Assembly: GCF_014696615.1 (NCBI RefSeq)
Contig: NZ_JACJQJ010000051.1
Span: 1-60,440, forward strand
DNA length: 60,440 nt
Reading direction: 5' to 3'
DNA from: Nostoc linckia FACHB-104
GTDB taxonomy: Bacteria; Cyanobacteriota; Cyanobacteriia; Cyanobacteriales; Nostocaceae
A model generated the notes under the pieces. It saw nothing but the letters and a program-made list of their open reading frames with translations. It had not been told where the DNA came from and ran no database searches. Both the position numbers and the translations under genes were made by a program. How positions within the stretch are numbered: position 1 is the first letter of the stretch; each line of letters starts with the position of its first letter. Of this stretch, positions 51,901-60,440 are shown one piece after another.

Positions 51901-52036
51901 AACTAACTATATTTACCTTTTGTGGATTGTGTAACTCAGGATTTACTTCCTTGTTAGGCACAGACTTAGCACTAGCAGTTGTTAATCCTAAAAACAAACC
52001 ATGCAACAAAATTACATAAAAAGTTAATCTATTCAT
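48992..52036 (-). CDS. Large secreted zinc-dependent metalloprotease (metzincin-type)
   Basis: 1014 residues with a signal peptide (about residues 1-24, TTASAKS) and a low-complexity Gln/Pro/Lys-rich N-terminal stretch to about 170. The active site is HEVGHTLGLRH (H615-H625), the HExxHxxGxxH zinc motif, followed by a Met-turn in ASVMDYIPP. The neighbouring EYRDAIKEGILMWNKAFIKAGFKDAIEV and the DUF5117/DUF4953-type C-terminus assign it to the family often labelled zinc-dependent metalloprotease. It is presumably periplasmic or secreted. The substrate is unknown. Confidence 0.9.
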   Translation of the reverse strand: MNRLTFYVILLHGLFLGLTTASAKSVPNKEVNPELHNPQKVNIVSLNPAIVKVTEKAESSQQNLKPFKKLDNHAPKQALGAPQLPDSLGQKIDKVWVLNQNQQVQQQPFNWIVKSPKQVGKQPFLQAGKTPDKPNEKPNSSSKPPKKDDLESFDEVTKDTEKSAGVFTLYRQKEKNKIYLEIQPEQLNKNYLATSTLESGIGEQGIYSGMPLQDFLFYFKRVDNNLQFAVRNVNFRTREGDPQARSLARSFSDSVLYTIPIKSIHPERKTLLIDLGDLLLTDLAGLSLSLGIPGGTDQSYFGEAKVFPENLEVETVLNFSGGGSSSSDSEMLNFESLPDSRGFTLRLHYSISQLPNNKYQPRLADDRVGYFITAYQDLSKDDRGDPFVRYINRWNLEKADPQAAISRPKKPVVFWIDNAVPFEYRDAIKEGILMWNKAFIKAGFKDAIEVRQMPDNATWDPADIRYNTIRWINTIDGFFARGPSRVNPLTGEILDADILVDGSFVRVLKNEYRQIVQPNQVSTRTSLSALMQNNMLCVNGLGGKSNANPQQPAKKKPWLNRLAKIAGESDLCYGMEASQQFALGSLAMTLLEDNTTSQDQLKEYINQYLRLIIAHEVGHTLGLRHNFRGSNLLPPEELNDQQITSHKGLTASVMDYIPPNIAPQGTKQGDYFPNMVGPYDDWAIKYGYIPTQASTPIAEKPILEEIASQSNRPELSYSTDEDRYDLDPTANAWDNSGNVLRYSQWQLDNSRVMWDRLSKRYPIAGESFSDLSDRFGTVLGNYFQNIFYTTKYIGGQSFYRIRANASSTKAVGERRLPFQAVPVEEQRQALATLNKYVFAEDAFNFSPELLNKLAPSRWYHWGSYPMIGRLDYPIHDLVLILQSAVLMDLLSGDRLTRLKDIELKNPTEKTLSIPELFDTLQTDIWTEVIKPQNKPLKISSLRRGLQREYVNILSDMVLRKEYVPEDARTLAWYKIRQLNEKLGGANSEDEYTKAHILETRDRIEKVLNAPLRSN

Positions 52037-52539
52037 TTAATCAATCCCCGATAACAATCACTAGCTAATTTCTCATTGTTGTAAACTTAAGCTGCTTGGC
52101 GCTGATCTAACTGAAGCTTATTCTAAAAATATTATTAGCTGCTTAATATCCAGCAGTGAACTCTTTCGTTAAGTTATCATTATTTTTTTCAACCTGATTG
52201 GACAGTTTTACTGTAGTATTTTTGCTAACAATTGTGTCTGTAGCATACAGTACGTATTATTTTGACACCAGACTAGTAAACTTGCTGGGAAGAAAGTATA
52301 ACAATTTAGGCTAAATCAATGACATTACTGGAAAAGGCACAACTTCTCAAGCTGTCGATTTCGATTTACACGGAGAAAAATTGTCAGGCTCCTATTGGTT
52401 AGCTACCAAGAAAATATCTCACAATTTTACTAGTTATAAATTATACGTACGCGTTTTTGACTGATAAGCGTTTGAATCCGTCTTAACCTTTAGATCATCT
52501 CTAATTAATTAGTAACCAGATAGTAATACAAGATACAAA
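52037..52539. other. Intergenic region with a short possible gene remnant
   Basis: 503 bases between divergent genes. On the plus strand from about 52315 to 52464 a frame without an initiator reads DFDLHGEKLSGSYWLATKK and ends at TGA; it looks like a C-terminal fragment but is only about 50 codons. No RNA or repeat was recognised. Confidence 0.35.
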
Positions 52540-54312
52540 ATGTCATATTTATCGCAAATTTGGAAGCGTTTAAGCAATTACGCCAGAGGGACAAAGTTAC
52601 TAGAGATATCGCAGACAGAATCTCTGGAAGCCGAAGCAGTGTCTTCTAAGAGAAAAACAACTTCAGATTTTGAGCAAGGCGTTAAATTTGCTCAAAATAA
52701 TTTACCAGACTCCTTGCTACCCCAACAATTACAAAAAAGGTTGGAAGAATGGTCAAACCCAGGTAGTGGACTACTAGAGTTCACAAGCGAGATACCATCC
52801 GCGACAATCCGTATAGACGCGCAGCGACTCACCGCTAGATATCGCCAATTATATGCACAAATTTACGATTTATTAGGTCAGAGCGCCTTGACCCCAGACA
52901 TAGTTGAACAAGTCATGAACTTGTTAATTGCGGGGAAAAAATTTCGTCCAGTGGTCTTATTTCAACGTTTAGAAGAATTTTATCGTCGCTGGTGTCGAGG
53001 GGAATTTATCGATGCAGCACCGAATGATAACTTGCCCCAGAAAAAAATGCTACAGATGCTAGAGAAAAATCGAGAAATCGGACTGAGGCAAGTAGATATA
53101 TATACAGGACTTAATGTACTCATATTACTTTTGGAGTTACACCGCTACGCCCAAGGACGAGCTGAACTTCAGCAGCATATTATGTTTTATCCTTCCAGCC
53201 AACCGGATACAGAAAGTTTTTTCACATCGCAACTCCTACGTATTATTAACTATAGCGATGCCATAGAAATTGGTAATTTTACTAGTATCGTTGGGGAATT
53301 CTTAAGAGGTGGTAACTTTCGTGGTGCTTATTTAGGAAATGCTAACTTGGCAGGTGCTAACTTTAGCGGCGCTAACCTCACAGGTGCATACCTAGGAGAT
53401 GCCAACTTAACAGGTGCCAACTTTAGCAATGCCAACTTGACGGGTGCTAACTTTGGTGATGCCAACCTCAGTGGTGCCAACTTCAGCAATGCCAACCTCA
53501 GCCGAGCCGACCTCAGCAGTGCCAACTTTAGCGGTGCCAATCTCAATCATGCCGACCTCAGCCGCGCTAACCTCAGCCACGCCGACCTCAGCAGCACCAA
53601 TCTCAAAAATGCCAATCTTACTAGTGCCGACTTGAGCAGCACGAATCTCAAAGATGCTAACCTCAGCGGTAGTGACCTCAGCCATGCCATACTTTTTGGT
53701 GCCAATCTCAGCGAAGCTAAGCTAACTGGCATTAACCTCAGTCATGCTGACCTCTGCCGTGCCGACCTCAGTGGCGCAGACCTCAGCCGTGCTATTCTCA
53801 ACGGTGCCAACCTCAGCGACACAATTCTTTTCAGTACCAAGCTGAATGATGCCATTCTTGTAGCTGCAGATCTCAGCTACGCCAAACTCAACGGCGCAAA
53901 ACTCAATGGTGCAAAACTCAACGGTGCAATGTTTTTAGGCGCAGATCTCAGCGGTGTAGATTTGAGTGGCGTAATTCTCAACGATGCCGACCTCAGTGGC
54001 GTAATGCTCAATGATGCTGACCTCAGTGGTGCCAACCTCAGTGATGCCATGCTGTTTGGTACCGACCTCAGCTATGCCAACCTCAACCAAGCTAACCTCA
54101 GCGGTAGTAACCTCAGTGGTGCTTTACTCAATGGCGCAGATCTCAGCCACAGCAACCTTAGCTACGCCATACTCAGCAATGCTGATGTCAGCGAAGCCAA
54201 CTTAGAAGAAATGACCTGGGGAGAAAAGCAGCAATGGGAAACTGTTCGCGGATTAGAAACCGCACTCAATGTGCCAGAAGGATTGAAGCAGCAGTTTGGG
54301 TTAGGGGGATGA
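52540..54312 (+). CDS. Long pentapeptide-repeat protein with N-terminal helical domain
   Basis: 590 residues. The first 240 form a non-repeat, mostly helical domain (YRQLYAQIYDLLGQSALTPDI; EEFYRRWCRGEF; IGLRQVDIYTGLNVLILLLELHRYAQG). From about residue 250 to 552 runs an almost unbroken A(N/D)LS(G/N/H) pentapeptide array of about 60 units, which folds as a right-handed quadrilateral beta-helix. A short capping tail (MTWGEKQQWETVRGLETALNVPEG) is common in cyanobacterial members. The function of such repeats is usually unknown; some mimic DNA. Low-complexity DNA follows directly. Confidence 0.92.
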   Translation: MSYLSQIWKRLSNYARGTKLLEISQTESLEAEAVSSKRKTTSDFEQGVKFAQNNLPDSLLPQQLQKRLEEWSNPGSGLLEFTSEIPSATIRIDAQRLTARYRQLYAQIYDLLGQSALTPDIVEQVMNLLIAGKKFRPVVLFQRLEEFYRRWCRGEFIDAAPNDNLPQKKMLQMLEKNREIGLRQVDIYTGLNVLILLLELHRYAQGRAELQQHIMFYPSSQPDTESFFTSQLLRIINYSDAIEIGNFTSIVGEFLRGGNFRGAYLGNANLAGANFSGANLTGAYLGDANLTGANFSNANLTGANFGDANLSGANFSNANLSRADLSSANFSGANLNHADLSRANLSHADLSSTNLKNANLTSADLSSTNLKDANLSGSDLSHAILFGANLSEAKLTGINLSHADLCRADLSGADLSRAILNGANLSDTILFSTKLNDAILVAADLSYAKLNGAKLNGAKLNGAMFLGADLSGVDLSGVILNDADLSGVMLNDADLSGANLSDAMLFGTDLSYANLNQANLSGSNLSGALLNGADLSHSNLSYAILSNADVSEANLEEMTWGEKQQWETVRGLETALNVPEGLKQQFGLGG

Positions 54313-54432
54313 TGAGGGAGATGAGGGGGATGAGGGGGATGAGGGGGATGAGGGAGAAATTCCAATTACCCATTACCAATTACCTCATGCCCAATGCCCA
54401 ATGCCCAATGCCCCATGCCCCATGCCCCATTA
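54309..54432. repeat. GATGAGGGG and CAATGCCC tandem repeats
   Basis: Four to five 9-base GGGGGATGA units are followed by ATTACC and CCAATGC/CCATGCC heptamers, filling the gap between the pentapeptide gene and kdpC. Confidence 0.88.
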
Positions 54433-54438
54433 AACTTA

Positions 54439-55050
54439 TTAATTGTCCTTACGATTAATTTCTTGCAAATCAAGAGCGTAATTTAATCGCAAAACATTTA
54501 CTCCTGGCTCACCAAAAACCCATAAGAATCTCCCATCAGTAAATTTATTAATTAGAGGTAATATTTCTTCTTCTTTGATATTCCGGGCATTAGCTACTCT
54601 CTCCAATTGCTGTCTAGCAGATTTCACAGAAATATGAGGATCTAAGCCAGATGCAGAGGTGTAAATTAAATCTGCAGTTGGTTGAATATTTTCGTCTCGA
54701 AATTGATTAGCTTGCTCAACAATACGATTGAGTAATTCTGGATTAGTGGGAGCAAGATTACTCGCACCAGAGATGCCAGTGGCTTTGGCTTTTTTGCCTT
54801 GGCTATATCTCACTGTACTGGGACGACTATGAAAATATTTCTCTGATGTAAATACCTGACCAATTAAGGCAGAACCAATTGGTGGGGCATCTGGTTGAGC
54901 ATCTATATTTTGCATGATGCTGCCGTTAGCTTGCAAAGGGAAAAAAACTTGACCGACTACTAAAATTAACAGAGGATATATGAGTGCTGTTAGTAACCAA
55001 AGTACTAAAGTTATACGAATTGACTTGATGATTTCTCGAATAATAGACAT
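54439..55050 (-). CDS. kdpC: Potassium-transporting ATPase subunit C
   Basis: A 203-residue subunit of the Kdp K+ pump, with a single N-terminal membrane helix ([24 protein letters not shown]). Its extracytoplasmic part has IGSALIGQVFTSEKYFHSRPS, LYTSASGLDPHIS-type and INKFTDGRFLWVFGEPGVNVL motifs. It stabilises the KdpA-KdpB complex. It is the last kdp gene in the window; the kinase gene kdpD, often next, is not here. Confidence 0.95.
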   Translation of the reverse strand: MSIIREIIKSIRITLVLWLLTALIYPLLILVVGQVFFPLQANGSIMQNIDAQPDAPPIGSALIGQVFTSEKYFHSRPSTVRYSQGKKAKATGISGASNLAPTNPELLNRIVEQANQFRDENIQPTADLIYTSASGLDPHISVKSARQQLERVANARNIKEEEILPLINKFTDGRFLWVFGEPGVNVLRLNYALDLQEINRKDN

Positions 55051-55107
55051 ACAATAATCTGGGCGATCGCTCTTTTGAATTTAATCTTGAATAATAATTT
55101 TGAACTG

Positions 55108-55359
55108 TTAGAAGCGTTCTGGCTGAAAAACGACAACAAACAAGTATATAACAAGCGATAACGTGACAAGTCCCAAAATGCCAATTGCCCATGTGGTGCG
55201 ACTTTCTAAACTGACATCTGAGGCGGCATAAACTGTAGGGGTAAATGCTAAGCTGAATCCCAGCACAATCAATGTTGACAGTAGGAACTGTTGTTTACGC
55301 AATTTTGGCCAGACAAAAGATATTGTCTGTCTTGAACTTCTATCCTGAAATTTTTTCAT
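55108..55359 (-). CDS. KdpF/KdpG-like small membrane subunit
   Basis: An 83-residue protein between kdpB and kdpC. Residues 57-77 (IGILGLVTLSLVIYLFVVVFQPERF) look like the KdpF membrane helix. In front of it stands a second hydrophobic stretch (27-45) that may be a signal or membrane anchor, absent from E. coli KdpF. Anabaena kdp operons are described with a small kdpG at this place, which this probably corresponds to. It ends 57 bp before kdpC. Confidence 0.75.
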   Translation of the reverse strand: MKKFQDRSSRQTISFVWPKLRKQQFLLSTLIVLGFSLAFTPTVYAASDVSLESRTTWAIGILGLVTLSLVIYLFVVVFQPERF

Positions 55360-55766
55360 TTTGCTTTATTTTTTGCACCCTTATACCATTTTGGATTTTA
55401 GATTTGGGATTGGGAATTACTCTTTATATCAGAGTTATGTCCATCCATCCGTCGGATTATTTTTGCAAATTGGTCTGAGTATTTCCGTTTAAATGGAAAA
55501 TAATCTAATTAAACGCAGAGTAACGCGGAGGTTCCTGCAACGAAAAGTTCCTCGTTCGTGCAAGCGTTCCGAAGAAAAGCCGGGGTTCCCGGCGTAGGAA
55601 ACTTTTCAAGACAAAGTAACGCAGTTAATTAGGTCGCTGGAAATCAACCAAACTATGTTAAGAAACATAAATAGACTCTAAATCCTTACTAATGACAAAT
55701 AGCTAAGGACAAATGAAAGCCTCCGCTAGTTATCTTTAATTAAGCACGAATTCATGAAATACTGTA
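55360..55766. other. Unusually long gap inside the kdp operon, with repeat elements
   Basis: 407 bases between kdpB and the small subunit gene. At about 55541-55611 an imperfect palindrome GAAAAGTTCCT ... AGGAAACTTTTC encloses CCGGGGTTCCCGG. The rest is AT-rich with ATGACAAAT repeats. It may contain an extra promoter or processing site. Confidence 0.5.
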
Positions 55767-57872
55767 CTAAGTTAGCCCTGCTAGAGTCATCAGGATATCG
55801 ATTAATTTAATGGCGATAAATGGTGTAATTATTCCGCCTAAACCATAAATCAAAATATTACGTTGCAGTAGTTGATTAGCTGTTAAGGGTCGGAAATTTA
55901 CCCCCTTTAAGGCTAAAGGAATTAAGGCAGGAATAATCAAAGCGTTATAAATTAATGCCGATAATACCGCTGAATTAGTACTAGTCAATTTCATGATATT
56001 CAGGCTTTGCAAATTAGCAGAAGCAAAGATTATAGGAATAATTGCAAAGTATTTAGCAATATCATTCGCTAGGGAAAATGTCGTCAACGCCCCACGGGTA
56101 ATGAGCAATTGTTTACCAACACTGACGATATCAATCAATTTTGTGGGGTCAGAGTCTAAATCCACCATGTTAGCTGCTTCTTTTGCCGCCTGAGTCCCCG
56201 TATTCATGGCTAAACCAACATTAGCTTGTGCTAAGGCTGGGGCATCATTGGTGCCATCTCCGGTCATTGCGACTAGTTTGCCTTGCGCCTGTTCCTGTTT
56301 AATGACAGTAATTTTATCTTCGGGTGTGGCTTCGGCAATGAAATCATCAACGCCAGCTTCTTTGGCAATCACCGCCGCCGTAATATGGTTGTCTCCAGTC
56401 AGCATAATGGTACGTACTCCCATGCGGCGTAACTGGTCAAAGCGTTCGCGAATGCCAGGTTTGACAATATCTTTGAGATAAATCACGCCGTAGATTTCAT
56501 GGTCTAAGCACACAGCTAAGGGTGTACCTCCCTGCTGCGAAACTCGCTCGTAAGCTGCATCAAGTTCTGGGGTTTCGCGGCCATTACGGGAACGTACAAA
56601 CCCTTTAATTGCTCCCACTGCTCCCTTGCGTACTTCCCGCCCACCGGGTAAGTTGGTGCCACTCATGCGGGTTTTGGCAGAAAATTCTACTGATTGTGCC
56701 TGATTGTAGTCAAAATCTACCCTGGCACCTAATTTTTCTGCTAGTCGCAAAATAGATTTCCCTTCAGGCGTATCATCAAATACGCTAGCTACCCAAGCAA
56801 CATTGGCGATTTCTTCAAGGGTATGACCGTTAATTGGGATAAACTCTTCTGCCAAGCGGTTACCAAGGGTAATTGTCCCTGTCTTATCTAAGACTAAAGT
56901 ATTGACATCACCGCAGGCTTCGACGGCTCTACCAGATGTGGCAATCACGTTAAATTGGGCGACTCGATCCATACCCGCAATGCCAATAGCACTTAGCAAC
57001 CCTCCAATGGTAGTGGGGATCAATGCAACTAATAAGGCAATTAAAACTGGTATGCTGACTGGATTTTTAACGGTGTAAGCAAATGCAGGCAGAGTGACGA
57101 CTACAAATAAAAACACTAAGCTGAGAACTGCCAATAATACAGTCAAGGCAATTTCATTGGGTGTTTTGCTGCGTTCTGCCCCTTCCACCAAGGCAATCAT
57201 CCGGTCGATAAACCCTTTGCCTGATTCGGCTGTAATGCGGATGATTAATTCATCGGAGATAATCCGCGTACCACCAGTCACAGAACTAGCAACATCTGAG
57301 CCAGATTCCTTCAGTACTGGTGCAGATTCTCCAGTAATGGCCGATTCATCTACAGAAGCCACACCCATAATCACTTCCCCATCGGCGGGAATAAAATCAC
57401 CTGCTACTACGTAGACGGTATCACCTTGTTTGAGGCTGCTGGATGGGACTTCGGTAATAGTGCCATCGGTGGCAAGTTTTTTGGCAGTTGTTTCTGATTT
57501 TGTCGATCGCAAAGCATCAGCTTGAGCTTTACCTCGTCCTTCGGCTACAGCTTCGGCAAAGTTAGCAAACCAGACTGTGAAAAATAAAATCCCAGTTAAG
57601 ATGCCGTTGAAGAGTTGCGGATTATTCTGCTGAACTGGGCCAAATAAGCTGGGATCGATGGTTACCGCTAAAGTAACGAGTGTCCCAACCCACACCAAAA
57701 ACATTACCGGGTTTTTGATGGCGTGTTGCGGATTGAGCTTGACAAAAGCATCTTTAATGGCTCGAAAGTAGATGCCTCTAGCACTTATCTTGGTCTTTTT
57801 GCGTGGTTGACGGCGATCGCCTGAACGAGAACGCAGTGGTCTAGCTTTGGAGGTAGCTGCAACTTGATTCAT
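55767..57872 (-). CDS. kdpB: Potassium-transporting ATPase ATP-binding subunit
   Basis: The 701-residue P-type ATPase subunit of the high-affinity Kdp K+ uptake complex. The phosphorylated Asp is D329 in VLDKTGTITLGNR; TGESAPV and TGDGTNDAPALAQANVG are the actuator and hinge motifs. Length and domain order are normal. The N-terminus has about 25 extra basic residues (RSRSGDRRQPRKKTK) before the usual start of similarity. It is downstream of kdpA by 91 bp. Confidence 0.97.
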   Translation of the reverse strand: MNQVAATSKARPLRSRSGDRRQPRKKTKISARGIYFRAIKDAFVKLNPQHAIKNPVMFLVWVGTLVTLAVTIDPSLFGPVQQNNPQLFNGILTGILFFTVWFANFAEAVAEGRGKAQADALRSTKSETTAKKLATDGTITEVPSSSLKQGDTVYVVAGDFIPADGEVIMGVASVDESAITGESAPVLKESGSDVASSVTGGTRIISDELIIRITAESGKGFIDRMIALVEGAERSKTPNEIALTVLLAVLSLVFLFVVVTLPAFAYTVKNPVSIPVLIALLVALIPTTIGGLLSAIGIAGMDRVAQFNVIATSGRAVEACGDVNTLVLDKTGTITLGNRLAEEFIPINGHTLEEIANVAWVASVFDDTPEGKSILRLAEKLGARVDFDYNQAQSVEFSAKTRMSGTNLPGGREVRKGAVGAIKGFVRSRNGRETPELDAAYERVSQQGGTPLAVCLDHEIYGVIYLKDIVKPGIRERFDQLRRMGVRTIMLTGDNHITAAVIAKEAGVDDFIAEATPEDKITVIKQEQAQGKLVAMTGDGTNDAPALAQANVGLAMNTGTQAAKEAANMVDLDSDPTKLIDIVSVGKQLLITRGALTTFSLANDIAKYFAIIPIIFASANLQSLNIMKLTSTNSAVLSALIYNALIIPALIPLALKGVNFRPLTANQLLQRNILIYGLGGIITPFIAIKLIDILMTLAGLT

Positions 57873-57889
57873 AGATTTAGTGAGTGAGG

Positions 57890-57940
57890 GTGATGGGAGG
57901 TAGGGGGAGATGAGGGAGATGAGGGGGATGAGGGAGATTT
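57890..57940. repeat. GATGAGGGA repeats in the kdpA-kdpB gap
   Basis: About four GGGAGATGAGG-type units separate kdpA from kdpB. Confidence 0.85.
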
Positions 57941-57963
57941 TTTATATTGTCTTCCTTATGTAT

Positions 57964-59664
57964 TTAACTGCCAGAGGATAATTTAATACCCTCGGCTATG
58001 GGGCCTAAGGCTAAAACAGGGAAAAAGGTGAGTACGCCTAGAATGATACTTACGCCAGCTGTGACACAAGTAAATAGCAGAGAATCGGTTCTGAGGGTAC
58101 CAGGGGTTTCTGGTACTGGTTTCTTACGAGACATACTATCAGCTAGTAGCAATATGGCAATAATTGGTATGTAGCGTCCTACTAAAAGGGGAAATAAGCA
58201 ACTCAAATTCCACCACAAAGCTGTAGGTGCAGGTTGAGTAGTAGCTAATCCTGCCAACCCAGAACCATTGTTAGCTGCGGCTGAGGCGTATTCATAAACT
58301 ACTTGGGAAATGCCGTGAAAGCCAGGGTTGGTAATTCCAGCAAAGGAAATGGGGTAGGCTAAGGCGATCGCACTGGGAATTAATACGGCAATCGGATGTA
58401 TCAGTAATACTATACTGGCGAGAACAATTTCCCGTTTTTCGATTTTGCGTCCTAAAAATTCTGGGGTACGCCCTACCATTAAGCCAGTAAGAAAGACGGT
58501 AAGAATTACGTAAATTAATAGATAAGCTATTCCAGTTCCTTGACCACCCCAAATAATTTGGAGAAATAAGTTAAATAAAGTTGAAAATATTCCTTGGGGC
58601 ATTAAGGAATCATGCATTCCGTTGACAGCACCAGACATGGTGGCGGTAGTCATGACTGCCCATAGCGCTGTTTGTGCCCAACCAAACCGCTGTTCTTTAC
58701 CTTCTAAATTGGGAAATTCTAATCCCAGAGTGCCATTAATCAAGGGATTTCCCTGTAGTTCGGCGGTGGATGTGATTCCCACTAAGACCACGAAAATTAC
58801 AAACACCATCCAAAACAGCAGCCAAGCTTGTTTGAGGTTATTGGCAAAGACCCCATAGGTGTAAATTAAAGCTGCGGGAATAGAAATCATGGCCACGAGC
58901 TCTATTAAATTAGAAGCGCCATTAGGATTTTCAAAGGGATGGGCAGAGTTCACACCAAAAAAGCCACCACCGTTTTCACCCAACATTTTAATCATCTCGA
59001 AAGATGCAACTGGGCCTCTAGCAATATACTGTGTACCTCCTTCCAAGGTTCTCACTACTACAGGTGCGCCTAATGTTTGCGGTACACCTGATATGAGGAG
59101 TGCGATCGCACCCACTACTGATATTGGTAGTAGGATGCGGGTAATGGCACGGGTGAGGTCAATATAAAAGTTGCCTAACTTCCTACCTGTGAGGCCGCGA
59201 ATAAAGGCAATTCCTACCGCCAACCCTGTAGCCGCGGAGGTGAACATCAAAAACCCCAAAGCTGCTACCTGACTAAAATAGCTTAAGGTCGTCTCACCTG
59301 CGTAGTGTTGCTGGTCGGTATTCGTGACAAAAGAAACTGTAGTGTGCAGTAGTGTATCCCAGGTTGGCGCACCAAAGCCATTGGGATTCCAGGGTAAAAA
59401 TCTCTGAAAAAATATTAATAAATACACTACAATGCCCATGACGAGGTTACTGTATACTACAGCCCTGGCATATTGCCCACCTGTCATACTATCTTTCGGT
59501 CTTACACCCGCTAGGACGAAGATACTTCGTTCTATGGGATTCATGAAGGAATCAAGCAGGGTTCTTTCTCCCATGAAGACACGTGCTATGTATCTTCCGA
59601 ACACTGATGTAATTGCTATCACAATACACAGTGTTAACCCAATTTGTAAAAAACCTTGTCCCAT
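57964..59664 (-). CDS. kdpA: Potassium-transporting ATPase potassium-binding subunit
   Basis: The 566-residue channel-like subunit of Kdp, related to Trk/Ktr K+ channels. Selectivity-filter-like loops include [27 protein letters not shown] and [11 protein letters not shown]. About ten membrane helices are present. The frame begins at a TTG (59679), but [18 protein letters not shown] at the ATG 59664 is the usual N-terminus of KdpA. It is the first gene of the kdp operon. Confidence 0.96.
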   Translation of the reverse strand: MGQGFLQIGLTLCIVIAITSVFGRYIARVFMGERTLLDSFMNPIERSIFVLAGVRPKDSMTGGQYARAVVYSNLVMGIVVYLLIFFQRFLPWNPNGFGAPTWDTLLHTTVSFVTNTDQQHYAGETTLSYFSQVAALGFLMFTSAATGLAVGIAFIRGLTGRKLGNFYIDLTRAITRILLPISVVGAIALLISGVPQTLGAPVVVRTLEGGTQYIARGPVASFEMIKMLGENGGGFFGVNSAHPFENPNGASNLIELVAMISIPAALIYTYGVFANNLKQAWLLFWMVFVIFVVLVGITSTAELQGNPLINGTLGLEFPNLEGKEQRFGWAQTALWAVMTTATMSGAVNGMHDSLMPQGIFSTLFNLFLQIIWGGQGTGIAYLLIYVILTVFLTGLMVGRTPEFLGRKIEKREIVLASIVLLIHPIAVLIPSAIALAYPISFAGITNPGFHGISQVVYEYASAAANNGSGLAGLATTQPAPTALWWNLSCLFPLLVGRYIPIIAILLLADSMSRKKPVPETPGTLRTDSLLFTCVTAGVSIILGVLTFFPVLALGPIAEGIKLSSGS

Positions 59665-60440
59665 GTATTTTGTACTCAATTAAATTTAAGTTCTAGACAG
59701 TTACTCATGCCAACTAATACATCAACTGCCTGACAATATCTCATATAAACTCAATTCATTAATCTGGATTAAGTATTTGGATAACTTTCTATTTTCCAGA
59801 TACTTCTTGAAGTTTCTGCCAAGAATACTTAAATTTTAGTTTTATTCATTAATCTGTCTCCTGTGTACTATTTGTTTATACAATACATTTTCTGATGTTG
59901 CTACTTACATATATCCTTCTGTATCAGGGAGGATGATATTTTTATTACACATACTTTAGCTGATATCGTATCAGCCGACACAGTTCAGGGAGAAGGCTCT
60001 CAGCCTAACTGAAGTTAGCAAAAAATTATATTGCATATTTCCAAAATTTGGCGAAATTAATCACAAAAATCTGGTAGTAAAACTAATTCCTGGTTATCAA
60101 TGCAGGAAAGTGAATCTGCTGTTATATATGCTTATTAGTAAAAATAAATTTTGAAATTTTAAATAAACCAATTCAAATAATGTTGCGACACAGCAATATA
60201 TTCTAGAGGGCACGGCAATGTCGTACCCCTACAATCTGTCGCATTCTTTTTTCAATTTGGTATTAGAGATTGAGGATGGATGATTCAATATCCGGAATCA
60301 TTTAGCAACCAATCTCATTGCTAAAATTAGATAGATGCGCTTAATGTTACATCAGTTTAAAAACAGAATCGAGCAAATACATGAGTCAATACAGTTCAGT
60401 TAAGAAAATAAATTGACAACAAAACAATAATTTTGGAGGG
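59665..60440. other. kdp upstream region
   Basis: 776 AT-rich bases at the right end of the window. I could not recognise a c-di-AMP (ydaO) riboswitch or a KdpE box. The last bases, TTTTGGAGGG, could be the ribosome-binding site of a gene beyond the window. Confidence 0.5.
60185..60242. repeat. Dispersed palindromic repeat with GCGACA/TGTCGC ends
   Basis: GCGACA (60185) and TGTCGC (60237-60242) bracket GGGCACGGCAATGTCGTACC, a block recurring in Nostocales intergenic DNA as far as I recall. Confidence 0.65.

Noticed and set aside
53328-53732. Minus-strand and other-frame proteins within the pentapeptide gene
   Set aside because: Low-complexity repeats of Leu/Ala/Pro are shadows of the A(N/D)LS repeat codons.
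59665-60440. c-di-AMP (ydaO) riboswitch before kdpA
   Set aside because: No recognisable conserved core was seen on the minus strand; only dispersed repeats were found.

Overview
The window comes from a heterocyst-type filamentous cyanobacterium (order Nostocales; genus not determined). The evidence is mixed: frequent GCGATCGC (HIP1) octamers; several families of short heptamer-type tandem repeats between genes; a cyanobacterial Hfq next to dapF; a plant-type zeta-carotene desaturase; an xisH-xisI pair; a kdp operon with a small extra gene; and many genes I recognise only as conserved cyanobacterial families.

Layout. 1-144: 3' end of a 5S rRNA and its terminator. 345-941: IS66 transposase remnant. 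1.1-6.9 kb: housekeeping genes (threonine synthase, a CysO-like sulfur carrier, a KefB-type cation/proton antiporter, hfq, dapF). 7-10.8 kb: a histidine kinase with a PstS-like lipoprotein, then an AlkA-type DNA glycosylase. 11-15.8 kb: two paralogous sensor kinases in tandem, the first with a decayed ATP-binding domain. 16.3 kb: a Cys/Met-rich copper-binding protein with a readable promoter. 17-18.6 kb: a MITE and a complete IS630-type element. 18.7-21.2 kb: ABC exporter and a secreted protein. 21.3-26.4 kb: prxQ, cobQ, a 2Fe-2S ferredoxin, an SRPBCC protein and zeta-carotene desaturase. 26.4-29.3 kb: a gene-poor stretch with a 58-residue ribbon-helix-helix gene and a second, inverted copy of the MITE. 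29.3-41.2 kb: conserved cyanobacterial genes (A-type Fe-S carrier, TPR, FHA, SDR, TM2, CPBP protease) and a copper P-type ATPase.

41.3-48 kb is the accessory region. A 146-residue protein with an N-terminal hydrophobic helix and an Asn-rich tail is followed, in the same reading frame and after one TGA, by a NACHT ATPase carrying ten nearly identical 35-residue HEAT-like repeats. This has the architecture of a bacterial NLR-type immune receptor. Directly behind it lie an IS1634-type element with one nonsense codon, a 21-bp minisatellite and xisH-xisI. The remainder holds a DUF1995 protein, a large secreted metzincin-type protease, a pentapeptide-repeat protein and kdpABFC (with no kdpD in the window).

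The most interesting points are the NACHT/HEAT pair and its in-frame stop, the recently mobile 144-bp MITE pair, the kinase paralogue that has lost its ATP-binding motifs, a heptamer repeat array inserted into the copper ATPase reading frame, the ATG-TGA start of the SRPBCC gene, and the dyad in the copper-protein promoter. All functions are inferred from sequence alone; no database search was run.
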